Positions 34,401-46,865 of a stretch of DNA of 64,000 nucleotides are shown here, one piece after another. The stretch is from Talpa occidentalis. Lineage: Eukaryota; Chordata; Mammalia; Eulipotyphla; Talpidae. The DNA is taken from contig NW_026555331.1 of assembly GCF_014898055.3 (NCBI RefSeq), forward strand, positions 106,265,194 through 106,329,193, read 5' to 3'. The number at the start of each line of letters is the position of its first letter. Position 1 is the first letter of the stretch. The notes under the pieces are model-generated. The model was not told where the DNA came from, ran no database searches, and was given only the letters and a program-made list of their open reading frames with translations. A program made the position numbers and the translations under genes.

Positions 34401-34419
34401 AATATGTTATTATGAAATA

Positions 34420-37390
34420 CAAGTTCTCCCACATATTAATAAATAACATAGCTCAAGACCGAAATATTCCTTTTCATCACCCTTTGCTTGAATGGACTTT
34501 TTTCTAGTCTTCCCTTTTACCTTACAGGATAGGAAGTGGAGGATCCAAGTGTCTCAGTTGCAACCCCTGACTCTGATGCAGTCATTAAAACTGCTAGGCT
34601 TTCAGGATTGGAAAATGCTATCTGTTCCAAAGTGACTTCACTCTAGCTTATTGGTCTAGTTTCCCTTTTTCTTTCCTTTTTTTTTTTTTTTTTGCCTCTA
34701 GGGATTTCCCTAATTTGCATAGCTGTGCATTTTAAATTAAGTTTTCTATGCAGAACTTCTAGGTGTTTTGTGGTGAGAAGATTTTTTAGGATGTCTGTTC
34801 CTAATGTTACTGGAAAATGAAGTCCCAAATCATAATCTAGCTCACTCTTGATTCACATTGCACATCAATTGCCTATTCTGAGATCCCAAAATAAAGAAAC
34901 CTATAAGGTCTTGCTTAAATCAGTTTCTTGGTGGCTTTTTTTTTAACCCTGAAATCTTTTGTTCAAATAATACCTCTCCTTTAGAGTTAGTATTCCCTAT
35001 AATGCTCTTCAGTAAACAGTGGTCTAGGATGTGACACAGTGATAATAAGTGAGTCCCTGCTAGTAGACTGAAGCCCTTCTTGATAAACTTGGGGGATTGC
35101 CAAGGGAAACTTGGCAAACTAATTGTCTTTGCATTCCTGAGTGGTTTTTTGTTTTTGTTTTTGGTCCTATAAGGGATCCAGAAACAATTTGTACGTTTGT
35201 TCCCTTCTCTGCCAGCACACAGAACTAATGTTATCTTTCTTTGCACAAGGAAGGAAAGGAAGTACTTTCCATTCTAGACCTTGTTTTCATGCCTAAAAGT
35301 TTCCATGGTATTATTCTGGGTGTTGAAACTTTCCAAACCCGATGTCATGCAGTAAATTTGGTGGAACAGTTGTATAAAATCTGTTCTGCCATTTTTGAAT
35401 AAGGGAACTTATATTTATTTTTAGATCATAAAAGATCTATTTTTCTGAAGCAGCTCAAGAACAACCAAAATTGAAAGAGAACTGCCCTGATGGGGAGACA
35501 GAAGTTAAGCTAGTTTTCCAAAAGTTGAAAAAAGTTTAACTGAGCTGCCTAAAGAGAACATAGTCCTACATGCTACGTGGTGTAGGATTATGTGAACTCA
35601 AGAGACAGGTCCTAAAATTCTTTCACACAGGAGCACTGACAGTCCATTTACTTGTGGAACAAGATTTTTCCTAATTGTGACGTGCATAGTTAGGGTATTT
35701 AATTCTCTAGGTATTTTCACACAACCAGGGTACTCTTTTAGAAATTATAATAATGAAAAGTTAAAACCAATTTCATATGGAAAAAACAAGATTTCTCTAG
35801 GAAATATTTTTATTTGACTGGTGATAGTAATAATTTATCAGAAGATTTGGGGGGGAAATTCCATCCCTAATATTGATCTTTAAGTTTTTTTTTTTTTTTT
35901 TACTCCATTTAGACTACAGATACATAGACAAGCTTCTAAGAAGAAATAATCCAGAACAATGAACGGCTGTCTTATTAGCAATATCTACTACATCAGTGTG
36001 TTCAGCAAGGAGTGTTCCATGTCCTTATGAGGAAAATCTGGGTAAGATGGTTCAAATTGTGTCCTTTTCCCCTCAGGGAACAAGTTTCAGTAGTGCTAGA
36101 TTTGTAGAGGGACTCTTCCGGGCTTGAATTCAGCCTCAAGGAGTGGAACAGATATATTTTTTTTTTTTTTGCTGTGTATTTTTCACTCTCATGGACTTGA
36201 AAAGGGGGAGAGATGTCATTTGAGGCCTCTTACTTCTCTATTCAATTTTGGATGGCACATATATTACCTAAAAGTATTATTGCAACTTCCAAATAATCCC
36301 AGGTCAAAGGACTAAAATGGGGTCTTGTTACAAATGGAAGGTTGTCTTCATTTTCACTCATCCTGCTTTCTCTAAAAAAGGTATTTTGTCAGAATTTCTG
36401 CTGTTTTCTGGGAATCTCATAAATCCATGCTAAATTGGAAACTATCTAACTTGGCTACTTCCTCAGTGACAGGCATTTTACTTTGCATCATGCTCCTAGG
36501 GAAATCTTCTCTCTGTGTAAAAGTGTAATCTCAAGGTCAACACAGATATGAATCCATTCAATTTCTATTAGTTCCATCACTTAAACAGTCCAGACTTTCA
36601 GAGACTTTTCTGATTATCACATAAATCTCAAGACAAGCCTAATTTCTCATCTGAGCATAGTTTCACTTCAATATGATTTTGTTATTTTGCCCCAAGGGCA
36701 TAATAGCAGGTATCAGTTTTAAAGAATGGTCTACACTAGTCCCCCTCTATAGGCCAGTAGTGGGGAGTGGACTGTACCTCCCATCCTTTCATTCTTCTCC
36801 TCTGCAGGGTTCAAAACAACTTCTAAACTTGGGAGGAGTAAAAGCATTCTTACCTCCCTCAGCTTCTACCTAACAATGGAACCATCACTCTGGCCTGTAA
36901 GATCTACGGACATGGATTCTGAGATCTTATCATCATTGGTCCCTTAGCTCAACCAGTTGACCCACTCCCACCCCAAAGACAGGGGCCCCAATAACTTTTG
37001 TTATTTCCCAAGGACTGGAACTGGAACAAGGCAAATTCATCCACATTGTATGCTATTATAGTATTTGGCTTCAGCTACCTTACTACAGTAACCAGCTATC
37101 TTGATTTGCCCAAGACTGAGGGAATTCCCAGAGTATAGAATTTTCAGTACTAGAAGGGTGACAGAAAAATCAGGGTAGTTGGTTCCCTTAGGAAGATAGG
37201 TAAAGATGACTAGCACTCCCATTCTCAAATGTGTGAGAAAATGATGAGAATTTACTGAGGAAACATCTAAGCTAAGGATCAGCAGAGAGATCCTTATATG
37301 TAGTCTCATGTTTTCTTCATACTAGAGGAGTGTACCAGGCCAGGGCAGCAAGGCTAGAAACACTGCAAGTTTGTGTTTAGGAGAGAGCCC
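34420..37390. other. Unassigned AT-rich sequence with T-rich runs
   Basis: About 3 kb with no repeat family I can name and no gene. It contains T runs at 34678-34693, 35885-35902 and 36158-36169. The source of the 29-bp patch lies at 34938-34966. The 108-codon minus-strand frame at 34920-35246 has no domain. Confidence 0.4.
34938..34966 (+). repeat. 29-bp direct repeat, donor copy
   Basis: Identical to 34302-34330. It sits in non-SINE sequence, and SINE copies normally lack it, so this is the likely source. Confidence 0.9.
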
Positions 37391-37414
37391 CTGTCCTTGA
37401 CAGTCTGTTTTCTT

Positions 37415-37702
37415 TCTTTTTTTTTTTTTTTAAGATTTATTTATTTATGCACACAAGAACTGGAGTACAGGCCAGAGGTGTATGTGTGTGGGGGCGGGAG
37501 GTGAGAGGATTCACCAGAGACAGAGTGGGGAACAGAACAGGCAGACTGACTGAAATACACTGCTGAGGGGAGCAGCGGGCGAGTCAGGAGAGGTCTGCTG
37601 CACCATGTGGATAGCTCCCTGGCCAGTATTGAACTCGTGCTGCAGTGGCTTCGGACAGCTTCAAAGGTTGGTCTTAACCCCTTGTGCCACCAGAGAGGCC
37701 CA
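37415..37702 (-). mobile_element. tRNA-derived SINE, older subfamily
   Basis: Reverse copy with a T-rich and AAGATTTATTTATTTATGCA left end and a GTGCCACCAGAGAGGCCC right end. The TSD ACAGTCTGTTTTCTT is perfect at 37400-37414 and 37703-37717. A GT-rich expansion lies at about 37480-37496. The 126-codon minus-strand frame through it is not a gene. Confidence 0.95.
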
Positions 37703-37717
37703 ACAGTCTGTTTTCTT

Positions 37718-39334
37718 ATGGAATATCCAGCATGTAGGTGATTAACGCTCAGAACAGCCCCCAGGAACAACACCAGTGGGGCATGGAGTTGTCTGGCAGC
37801 ACCAATTCTGAATGCCTGCAACCCTTCAAGAAATAGGATTCAAGCTGCCTGACGGAAGGGGGCCCTCTTCTTTTGGGAAGGGATTTTGCCTGACCCCAAG
37901 GAGCAGGTTCCAGACACCCTGAGCACACACGGGCCTCTCCACAGGAACACTGTCCTGAAGATTCAGCGGAAGAGCCCACCTCTAAAGAAGACCTGCTTCT
38001 GGAGAATTTACAAGTCTGCCTACTGAAGTGTCACTTGATGAGTTCAGAAGAAGAAATAACCTTTGTAAAATAGAAACAGATCACAGCTGAATGAAAAGAC
38101 TGAATGATAAATTTGAAACCTAGAGAGAAATGGAAAATAGAACTGCAAAGAAACTCACAGGAATGGGAAAATTACAGCTCATAAGGACAAAATGTTTTCC
38201 CTTTATTCACTTTGCACCCTAACTTCAGGAATGTGGTTGAATTATGTATTTCTAGATGGATCTTGCAGCCTCAGACAACACCTTGTGTTGTTCCAATTAA
38301 CTGGTCACCTTAGCTCTCTCTTCCTTTCTCAGTAAAATGTTTTTGGAACCTTAGTCTCCACCCAACAAGTGAGATGAAATCTCTTGACTTGTTTCATGAC
38401 TATTTAGAACAATAACTGCTATTGTTCTTCCAGAACTTTCTAACAATGGCTAAGATTTTACTCTAGCAGAACACTGGGCCAGAAGAAACACTTAACAAAA
38501 TGTCTCTTCCCCTCCCCCATTTATAAAAGTGGACTGCATAGGTCAAACATAATGGACATTTGTATGGTTGAGCAATTCAATAATAGTAGTTTTTCCCCTC
38601 CACCAAACCACCCATGTCCATACCCCATCTACCCTCTCCCCCAACCCTCTCACCCCCTTCCCTATTTCCACTGGTAACCATTATCATCTTTTTGCCGAGT
38701 TTAAGTTTTTGAATAATGGTACTTTGGATCTTTAAAACTTAATTTAAATGCTCCTGAAGAGCCTAAAATTGGAAATAATGAAATAACTTATCCAAGGGTA
38801 AATATTACTTGTCATCCAGTCTCTCTTCTGCTCATACTCCTAAATTAACTAGTCTTTAAGTTATATGCAATATTATCTTGTGATCGTGTTCTTGACTGTT
38901 TAAAACTACATGGGAAAAATACTACAAAGAAGTACATCAAAATGTATGAAGGCACTATTTCTATATATTGGGAATCTGAAAGACGTGAATTTTCTTTTTT
39001 TCTAAACTTTCTATATTTCTAAGTGAGCCTTTTTATAATCATTAAAAGCACACACTATTTTTACAAAAATCCAAAAATTTGCATATGTCCATAAATATTA
39101 ATCAAGAGAAAGAGAAATGCATAAAGTGAAAAATGGCTCAAAGGAAGAATAACAGTATTTAACCATTTCTGTAAGATTTCTTTTCTGCCTCTGGCAGCTG
39201 TGTTTTCCAATTTGTCACTAACTAACAGAACATACTTTTTTTTTCATAAAAAGTAAAATCCATGTCATTTATTACCTCTTATTTGAATGCTATCTCTGAT
39301 TTGCAAGTCAATGTTACCCATGCCTTGCCTGGAT
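37718..39334. other. Unassigned sequence
   Basis: No gene. A C-rich stretch at 38595-38665 followed by ttccactggtaaccattatc resembles an old L1 antisense 3' UTR piece. Confidence 0.35.
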
Positions 39335-39470
39335 TTTTTTTTTAATTGACGTAACATTGAGTTATAGCAATATAAAAGTTTCAGATGTAGAGCAATATAG
39401 ATCGATATCTGCATATACCACCTTACATTCACCACCAAAAATCTAGTTCCCATTTTTTGTATGCCTTTTT
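39335..39470 (-). mobile_element. Old L1 3' UTR fragment, antisense
   Basis: aattgacgtaacattgagtt, aaaagtttcagatgtagagc, then ttacattcaccaccaaaaat follow the antisense L1M 3' UTR order. Confidence 0.6.
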
Positions 39471-39479
39471 TAAACATAA

Positions 39480-40880
39480 AAACAATTCCATTTTCTTCAA
39501 TAAAAGGGAATTAATGTAAGACTGTAAATGCTCTAAAAAAAAAAAATATTCCAACCATAAACAAGGTTATCGGCAGGGGAGTCAGTGCGGACCACGTAGG
39601 AGACAGGGTTTTGGTTTCCTACAAGCATGGGCAGATGTGGCAGGTGAAAAGGAAGGAAAGGCACCAATGGCAGGAAAGTGACCTGCTCAAGGAGAGGATG
39701 TGGAACGTTCTTACCAGACAGAGAGCTCATATAGGGCAGAGGAGGGTGATGAGCAAGAAGTTGGGTTTCATTCAAATGGGGAGGGCTGTGGGTGTCCATT
39801 AAAGTTCATTCTTCAAGCAAAATATGGACAGTTTATACCATAAATGCCCCAACCAGCCCAGGACATTGTTTGCAGTTACAGTTACGTAGTTACACGAGAC
39901 ACTGACCCAATTTAAAGTGAACAAGACTTCCACTGGTGCCCACAATTTCACTTTGTGACTTGCATTCCACCTCTAACTGCTTCTCTTTAATATTCTTCCC
40001 CTCCACCCAAAGCACTTGATTTCCTGGCCGCATGCAGGGTTTTTGCCCAGTAGTGAGTTTGCTATGCTCCAATACCATCCCATGTTCTTCTTCCTCCCAG
40101 ACAAGCCAGATAAGAAATGATCTGATTATAGCAATTCACAGTAGCGGGGAAAATACTTATAAATTTAACATTTACTTCAAGGGATAGTCAAAAGAGGTGC
40201 TGTTGACCCCTTGTACTTAGAACGATCGATGGAAGGAGAGGGGAGATACATTTCTGAGCTACTTGCTTCATCTTCAAACTAACAAAACCGCCAGTGCCAT
40301 TTTCCAGAGCAACAACTTTGAAAAAGTTGTTAATCCTTTTAAATCCTTGTCAGTTCAAGACTAAGAGCTGTAGGAAGCAGGAGCCAAGTGAGCCTCCAAT
40401 TTCAGACCAATGCCAGGCAGCCCTGGTGCTGACAACCAGACGATACTCCCCTCTAATTACACAGTAGTCAAGGTAGGCAAAGGGTGGTTGACACAGAAAT
40501 GCCTGCAGCCTCAGGCGCCAGCAGAACCAGGCTTCTTTTGCCAACCCCTGGAGATGGGTTGCAAATTTCCTGTTTATCCTGCTACCCAATACTCAGGGCA
40601 CACTTGACCTGCCCCTGTGCCCACGTTCAGGAAGGAGGAGGAGGAAGGGAGATGTGGGGAACAGCACCCTGTGAGCTGGAGGGATGGGGGCAGGGAGCTG
40701 TGGAGTAGATGCAACCCTGGTTATTATTAGTGCCCTTGGTAAACAGGAGAGCGGCTTACACAGGGATGAAATCAGCTGTTTTTGTACTGGGGCAAGTTCC
40801 AAAGATGACTCTCTCTGCTTTCTTCCCAACTTAGTCTCCTGCTTCTAGTTTCTGCCCCCTCAGTTCAGAGTTACTTGCTG
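39480..40880. other. Unassigned sequence
   Basis: No gene. Frames of 76-88 codons on both strands have no domain. Confidence 0.35.
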
Positions 40881-40889
40881 CTGCCAGAA

Positions 40890-40927
40890 TAATGATGATG
40901 ATGACGACGTTGATGATGATGATGATG
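40890..40927. repeat. (GAT)n-like trinucleotide repeat
   Basis: Imperfect ATG/GAT repeats, interrupted by GACGACGTT, continue into AATAATAA. Confidence 0.85.
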
Positions 40928-40964
40928 GTAATAATAACTTTTGCAACTAAACTTCCAGGAATAG

Positions 40965-41130
40965 TTCTTATATTTAATCTGTGTAATCTCAATTTTCTCA
41001 ACCCTCTGATGGAGGCATCATTGTTGTATTTTTGTGTTAAGATGATGTTCCTGAAGCCCAAGTCATGTGCCCAAGACCACTTAGCTGGGATTTGAACCTA
41101 TATACTATTACTGAATACTCCACTGCACTA
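40965..41130 (+). mobile_element. MIR element
   Basis: Runs from aatctgtgtaatctcaattt through gaagcccaagtcatgtgccc, aagaccacttagctgggatt and tgaacc, the 3' part of MIR ('cttgcccaaggtcacacagc', 'tgggattcgaaccc'). Confidence 0.75.
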
Positions 41131-41191
41131 CCTTAGTTATTCACCTGTCAGCAGAACCTATCCAATCTTTTTGGCTTTGGTAATGGCTCTG

Positions 41192-41239
41192 GTGTCTCTC
41201 ACGTCACCAGCCTGAGTGTCTCTCACGTCACCAGCCTGA
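41192..41239 (+). repeat. Perfect 24-bp tandem duplication
   Basis: GTGTCTCTCACGTCACCAGC plus CTGA occurs twice with no difference (41192-41215 and 41216-41239). Each unit contains a CRE-like TCACGTCA (minus strand TGACGTGA). Confidence 0.97.
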
Positions 41240-41251
41240 GGGTCTCTTGGG

Positions 41252-41410
41252 TCAGTGCTTTTCAACCTTAAATGTAAGAACGGATCACTTGGGAGATCAT
41301 GTTACCAAAGAGATTCCAATTCAGTAGTTCTGGGTAGGACTTGTGATTCTGCATTTCCACCAAACTCCTAGTTGATACCAAAGCTGCTGGTTCATGGACC
41401 AAACTTTGAT
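41252..41410 (+). mobile_element. MER5A-like DNA element
   Basis: cagtgcttttcaaccttaaa, atcacttgggagatcatgtt, ccaattcagtagttctgggt, gattctgcatttccaccaaa, then gctgctggttcatggaccaa and actttgata follow the MER5A order. Confidence 0.82.
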
Positions 41411-42341
41411 AAACATATTCAGCCTAACTCCAGGCTCTGAAATACAGATACGAACTCAGTTTCCTTCTCTGCCAGGTGCACACATTTATGGGACTGCCTC
41501 CAAGACTGGGTCCCTTCTGGAAACCCTCTCATTTGCAAAATATCTGCCTTCTCATTGCAGCTATTTATTTGCTTACTCTCTCTCTCTCTCTCTCTCCCTC
41601 CTTCCTTCCCATGTCCTTCCCCTTTCCTCTCCCCCACGCTTTCCCCTTTCTACTTCTCCTCTCTCTGACCCATAAAGCTTCAGTTGAATAACCTTCACTG
41701 TAGTTCTCATCACTGAGTTCCTCTCCAAACAAATGCAACATGTGTTTCTTGCTACCCAAAGATTCCTTACTTATAATAATAATGTCTACATACAATCTTT
41801 CACCAGTCTGAAGGCTGCTCGCTTGCTGTGGGATGTGTGTACAACACAAAGAGAGAAACGTGGGAAGAGAAACAATCTCACAAGAACATTCTGTACTTTA
41901 TATTTTATTTACAAGGGGCCTTGATTATTTGTTATGAACATTATTATCCTGCCCTGTAATCACAAGAAAAAAGAAAGCATATTACTGAAGTCGAGGGATA
42001 TCAACAGAGCACTGGGAAGCCTCCAGGGGCTCACAAATGCATAAGCAGGAGGGCTGTCATGTTCATGAAGACTGAGGAGCTGAGGATCGCACCAAATGCT
42101 TACACCGCCCCCAAGCTCCAGTGCCCACGCCTGACAGTCACGGAGGCCACTGCAGGGGTCCCTCATCAACACTGTGACTGGAAAACTTTTTTATATCTTG
42201 GAAGCTTTAGATAAATGGAATCTGATAAAAGGAGAGCTTCTGCGCATGTAATCACACAAGCATACACCATCTTAAAATTCTAGGGATTCATAAGTTTCCC
42301 AAAGGCATATAGTGAACCTTAGATTAAAAACTACCTCCTTA
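41411..42341. other. Unassigned; (CT)n run at 41573-41660
   Basis: A CT-rich simple repeat starts near 41576 and trails into CCTTCC-type sequence to about 41660. Otherwise nothing assignable. The SLSLSL and RERERE frames over it reflect the repeat. Confidence 0.55.
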
Positions 42342-42520
42342 TTATGGACTGCAAGTTTCTGTCCCATTATATGCATCTGTTGAAGTCTTGACATCCCTTG
42401 GATGTCTCATCCCTTGACACTCTCTTGGAGAGAGTGTTTGGAAGCTAGTTGGTTATGGGGTGGAGCCCCCATAATGGGGCTGGTGCCCTTGTAAAGGAAA
42501 GAGGAGACACTCGATGTAGA
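42342..42520 (+). mobile_element. MaLR/MST-type LTR fragment
   Basis: attatggactgcaagtttct, gtcccattatatgcatctgt, tgaagtcttgacatcc, then ggggtggagcccccataatg and tggtgcccttgtaaaggaaa match the 5' part of an MST/MLT-like LTR ('gttatggattgaatgtttgt', 'gtgcccttataaa'). The right end is unclear. Confidence 0.5.
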
Positions 42521-43365
42521 GTTAAAAGGTCTGGGTGCACACACCCCCTACCATCCCCAGGACTGTGAACTTGTGCACCATCCTTAACCACTTTCAAGTA
42601 CTGATACTTCCCTCCTGGACTTGCTACCGGATTTAGTGGACTAAAGCACATGAATGTACCTTCCAGGAAGCAGGTACACAATACATATTGGAGGGATGGA
42701 CCAGTCTGCCTTGGAATGAAGCATGGGCTTTTTAAAGGGTGAGTCTTTCTCAGAATAAGAGAGAGAGCAATGTCTGCGCTCAGGTAAAAGGGCCTCATCC
42801 TTGCTTGTTCCCATGACTGCAGGATAATTGGGGAGTGGAGCCATTGCCTACTTCAACAGGGCCTGGGAGAGACCTTCTCTTGAATACCTCAAGAGAAATG
42901 TGCTTGTAGTTAGACTATTCTCTGGAGCCTCCAGAAGCTGAAGAAGCCCAAGGAGCCAGAGATTTACTCACAAGCACTTATAGGTCCTTGGCAAAAATGC
43001 CACCACCTCAGGACAATCGGATATCTCTGTGGTAAAGGGTTTTTAAATACTTCAGTTCAGAAGGTCAAGACTTTGAAGAGCTTAATGATTCTTGATCTCC
43101 ATTTCCCTTTGCTCCTGATACCTCTTTGAACATGTTCTGACCTCAAACCGTGGGTGGAAATGCAAGAAGGATGCTTCTATGCATTAGTGTGAGTCTTGAA
43201 ACTTGCCTAGAGAGCTGCTGGAACTCTGCCAAGGTGAAAGAACTAGCAGCCTCCCTTCGTCTCGACTTGAACATGACACTGCAAATCTTTGAATTAAAAG
43301 ATTTCAGAATGTTTTGAATCATTTGACGTGTAGTACTGGAAGAGAGGTTTATAACTAGTAAATGA
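42521..43365. other. Unassigned sequence
   Basis: Nothing assignable. The 117-codon minus-strand frame at 42445-42798 crosses the LTR fragment and has no recognised domain. Confidence 0.35.
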
Positions 43366-43369
43366 GAAT

Positions 43370-44000
43370 AATTTATCTAAGGTAAATCACAGACTTAAAT
43401 ATGAAAACAAAATCAAGCAAGCTTCTAGAAGATAATAATGGATAACTTTACGACCTTGGGGTAACAAAGCATTAAAAAAAACTAACCTTAAAAGACAAAA
43501 AATGATGAAAATATTTCTCTTTGGTATTGAGAATGTTGTCTATCAAGTTCTTTGATAGACCATATGAAGAGAGTTAAAGGGTAAACCATGAAGGCAGAGA
43601 AGATATTTGTAGTACATATATCTAAGAACTCCTAACTCATGGTGATAAAAGACTACTACAAATTAAGTTATAAAAGGGAAAACCAAAATGTTAAGTGAGT
43701 GAAAGACTTGATCTGGCATTTTATAAAAGAGGAGGCCTAAATGGCTAATCTGTGCAGAAGAGGCGTTCAGCCTCACTACTCACCATGGACTGGGGATCAC
43801 CACGCAGAGTGAGCTACCCCTGCTCATCCATCAGAAGGAAGAAACAAAAGACTGATGTTATCCAATATTGTGGAGGATGTGGAGCAACTGGAATTCCCAT
43901 ACCCTGCCGGTAGGATTGTAAATTGTTCAAGTATCTTCAAAAGTGACTCCTAATAAAATGGAGAGTCCTGAAAATGAAGAAGATACCTACTGGTAGGGAT
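43370..44000 (+). mobile_element. Degraded old L1M fragment
   Basis: tttacgaccttggggtaaca, then tctgtgcagaagaggcgttc, atcagaaggaagaaacaaaa, gttatccaatattgtggagg and atgtggagcaactggaattc match L1 ORF2-end order ('gtggagaaattggaacc'). There are many indels. Confidence 0.6.
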
Positions 44001-44019
44001 TTTATTTTAAAAAGTAAGT

Positions 44020-44049
44020 CATTTGATATTTGATCATTTGATATTTGAT
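44020..44049 (+). repeat. 15-bp tandem duplication
   Basis: CATTTGATATTTGAT occurs twice in a row. Confidence 0.95.
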
Positions 44050-44795
44050 GAATAGCAAACCTCTCTTAAGCTTCAACCCATCTGAGGCCACCCTTAGCTA
44101 TTGGTTGGTGCCCTTGAAGACTCCATCTGGCCTTTTCACAGTTCTCTCCTTGTAGTTGCTCTTTCCCTCCCTCCCTCCCTCTCTCCTCCCCCTCTTTCCC
44201 CTTGGGTTTAGATCTCTGGATAGGGAGTTATTGATCTGGTTCCACCACCATCACCACCACCCTTAGTTTCAACAATTTCTTGTTTCTTCCAGGGGATAAA
44301 CAAAGAAACAAACAGCAGGCTAATGGATTTATTCCCTATTGCTGCAAAATGCATGCCTAAGCAGCCCTTTCTCATGCTGATACAGTTTTTTCAAAAGATA
44401 TTCAGGCTTACTATAAACTGAAATGTAGTCTTTTGCTGCAATTATTCTTTATTAAGCATGAATGCTTGTGATTATCATCTCATTTAGTAAATTATCCTTG
44501 ATACTTCTTCACATCCATTGCTTGGTTATTTTATTGTGCTCCTGATGCCTGATTCCTCCTCCTGCTCCTGACACACAGCCCTCCTGCTGTGGCCTTTATA
44601 ATCTAACATTACTCAAAGTTTCATGAATTTCTCCTTCAGTCAATGGCATCAGTTGCCAAGGACAAATTGGAATTATTGGATCACAGCCTCTTTTCACAGC
44701 CTGTGAACATGTTCTGTGCTTCAACTTAGGATAGGGTTTTAGACAGCAAACTTTTAAATCCGGACCAACCTCGATTTTTCCTGAGATGTAATGCA
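44050..44795. other. Unassigned sequence
   Basis: No gene. A CCCT-rich stretch lies at 44165-44200. Confidence 0.35.
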
Positions 44796-44799
44796 GACA

Positions 44800-45657
44800 C
44801 TAACAACAAAGAGAATCAAATAAAAAAAATGGATAGAAGAGCTAAACAGATACTACTCCAAAGAAGACAGAGAGATGGCCAACAGGCACACGAAAAAATT
44901 TTCATCATCACTGTCATCAGGGATATGCAAATCAAAACCTCAATGATATACCACCTCACATCTGTGAGAATGGCTCATATCAAAAAGACTAGAAAATGGC
45001 AAGTGTTGGTGAGGATGTGGAGAAAAAGTAAGCTGCATACTTTTGGTGGGAATGTAGACTGTTCCAATCCCCATGGAAAACATTATGAATGTTTCCCAAA
45101 ATATTATAATTACTTCGACCATAATATCAGCAATTCCATTTCTAGATATCTACCCAAAGAATATAAGAACACTGATTTAAAGGTATATATGCACTTTTAT
45201 GTACATTGCAGCACTATTTACAAGGTATGGAGCCCAAGGACAGATGGGTAGATAGCAAAGTATGGTCTATATACACAGTGGAATCTTACTGAGTGATAAA
45301 ACAGAAGATGAAATCTTGCTCTCTGTGACAACATAGTTGGAACCAGAGGGGATTATGCTAAGTAAACATATCAGAAGAAAGACAAATACCAGATATTTTC
45401 ACTCATATGTGAAATATAAAGAAACAAAAGGAAGCAACAGACCAAAATAAACCCTAGAAAGTTGATTGCAGAATTGAGGCTACTGGAAGTGGGGGAGCAA
45501 TGAGGAGAGGGGAGCCAATGGATGCTGGTGGAGGATTATTGATACTTTAGTGGTGGGAGTGCTGTAGAAACACATCTGAAGAGGTGTGAACCTGTGCCCC
45601 TAAATCATTGTCAATGTTGTAAACCAACATTATCTCAATTTTTAAAATTCAATAATA
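44800..45657 (+). mobile_element. Old L1 (L1MA-like) 3' end
   Basis: The ORF2 end reads in broken frames (an open frame of 140 codons at 44829-45251 includes MQIKTSM, RMAHIKKTR and RMWRKSKL). The 3' UTR ends gttgtaaaccaacattatct followed by caatttttaaaa. Two SINEs entered its A-rich tail and the sequence after it. Confidence 0.88.
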
Positions 45658-45923
45658 GGGCCTCCCCTGGTGGTGCAGGTGGTTAGGTACAGCGCTGTGA
45701 AGCTGTCTGCAGCCTCTGCAGTGCAAGTTCAATCCCAGCCAGCCAGTGAGATATCCACATGGTGCAGCAGACCACTCCTGTCTTGCTTGCTGCTCCCCTC
45801 AGCAGTGTATTTCAGTCAATCTGCCTGTTCTGTTCCCCACTCTGTCTCTGGTGAATCCTCTCACCCCTGCACCTCTGGCCTGTACCCCAGTTCTTGTATG
45901 CATGATAAATAAATCTTTTTTTA
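45658..45923 (+). mobile_element. tRNA-derived SINE, older subfamily
   Basis: The head is GGGCCTCCCCTGGTGGTGCAG (first 20 bases matter) and the tail is CTTGTATGCATGATAAATAA. The TSD is AAAATTCAATAATA / AAAATACAATAATA at 45644-45657 and 45924-45937. It sits in the tail of an old L1. The 80-codon frame through it is not a gene. Confidence 0.94.
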
Positions 45924-45965
45924 AAAATACAATAATAAAACAAGAGAGAAATAAAGAGTAATCCT

Positions 45966-46240
45966 GGGCCTCCCTGGTTGCACAAGGAGTTAAGCATAGC
46001 ACTATGAAGATATCACAGCCTCTGCAGCATGAGTTCGATCCCCAGCTGGCCAGGGAGATACCCTCATGGCACTGCAGACCTCTCCTGAGTTGCTCACTTC
46101 TCCCCTCAGCAGTGTATTTCAGTCAATCTGCCTGTTCTGCTCCCTGCTCTATCTTTGGTGAATCCTCTCACCCTCCACACCTCTTGCCTATACCCCAGTT
46201 CTTGTATGCATAAATAAATAAATCTTAAAAAAAAAAAAAA
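45966..46240 (+). mobile_element. tRNA-derived SINE, older subfamily
   Basis: The head is GGGCCTCCCTGGTTGCACAA and the tail is TATGCATAAATAAATAAATC plus poly(A). The TSD is GAGTAATCCT / GGGTAATCCT at about 45956-45965 and 46241-46250. It lies only 42 bp from the previous copy in the same orientation. Confidence 0.94.
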
Positions 46241-46254
46241 GGGTAATCCTGCCT

Positions 46255-46685
46255 AGTTACTGGGTTACAGGCCATACTTCCTTGCCCTAGCCCCAGGAAA
46301 ACCCAGGAGCAGTCAAGCAGCTTTGGAATTTTCACTTGCCACTGTTTCCTCTATCAAGTAAAACTCTATACTAAGAGTGGGGAGGGTGAGGAGTAGGGAG
46401 GACTCCTGGATTAATTGATTTCAACCTCCTAAAGCAGCTCAGTTTATATGGTTTTTGAATTATGGGATTTGGGGCAAATCTCCATGCCTCAAAACAACCA
46501 TAAATGTATTAAAATGGAAGTTTAGCAGTTTCAATTCTTATGAAATTCTTGGTTTGGTCAGCTAATTAGCTGTTAAAATCTATTCACCTGCCTGGAAACT
46601 TCTCATTCTGTTGCTTCAATCACATAATTAGCAAAAAGGCTGCTTTGTTTTACATTACATTTCACAAATATTTTATTTCTTTATC
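46255..46685. other. Unassigned sequence
   Basis: Nothing assignable. Confidence 0.35.
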
Positions 46686-46689
46686 ATAA

Positions 46690-46825
46690 CTGTGCATGAA
46701 CTGCCTTTATTATTTCTCTTATTTTTAGATTGGGAAAGTGAGGTTCAAAGTAATACTACAAATTGATACAGAAACCAAATTTAGGCATTGTTATTTAATT
46801 CCATGTGTGCCTACCCATTACATAT
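46690..46825 (+). mobile_element. MIR-like fragment
   Basis: tttttagattgggaaagtga followed by ggttcaaagtaatactacaa is a decayed form of the MIR 'tttacagatgaggaaactgaggctcagagagg' segment (shown in part). Confidence 0.45.
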
Positions 46826-46865
46826 AATAGGACATGTGAAAAGACAAATGTGCTCTGTGTAAGCT

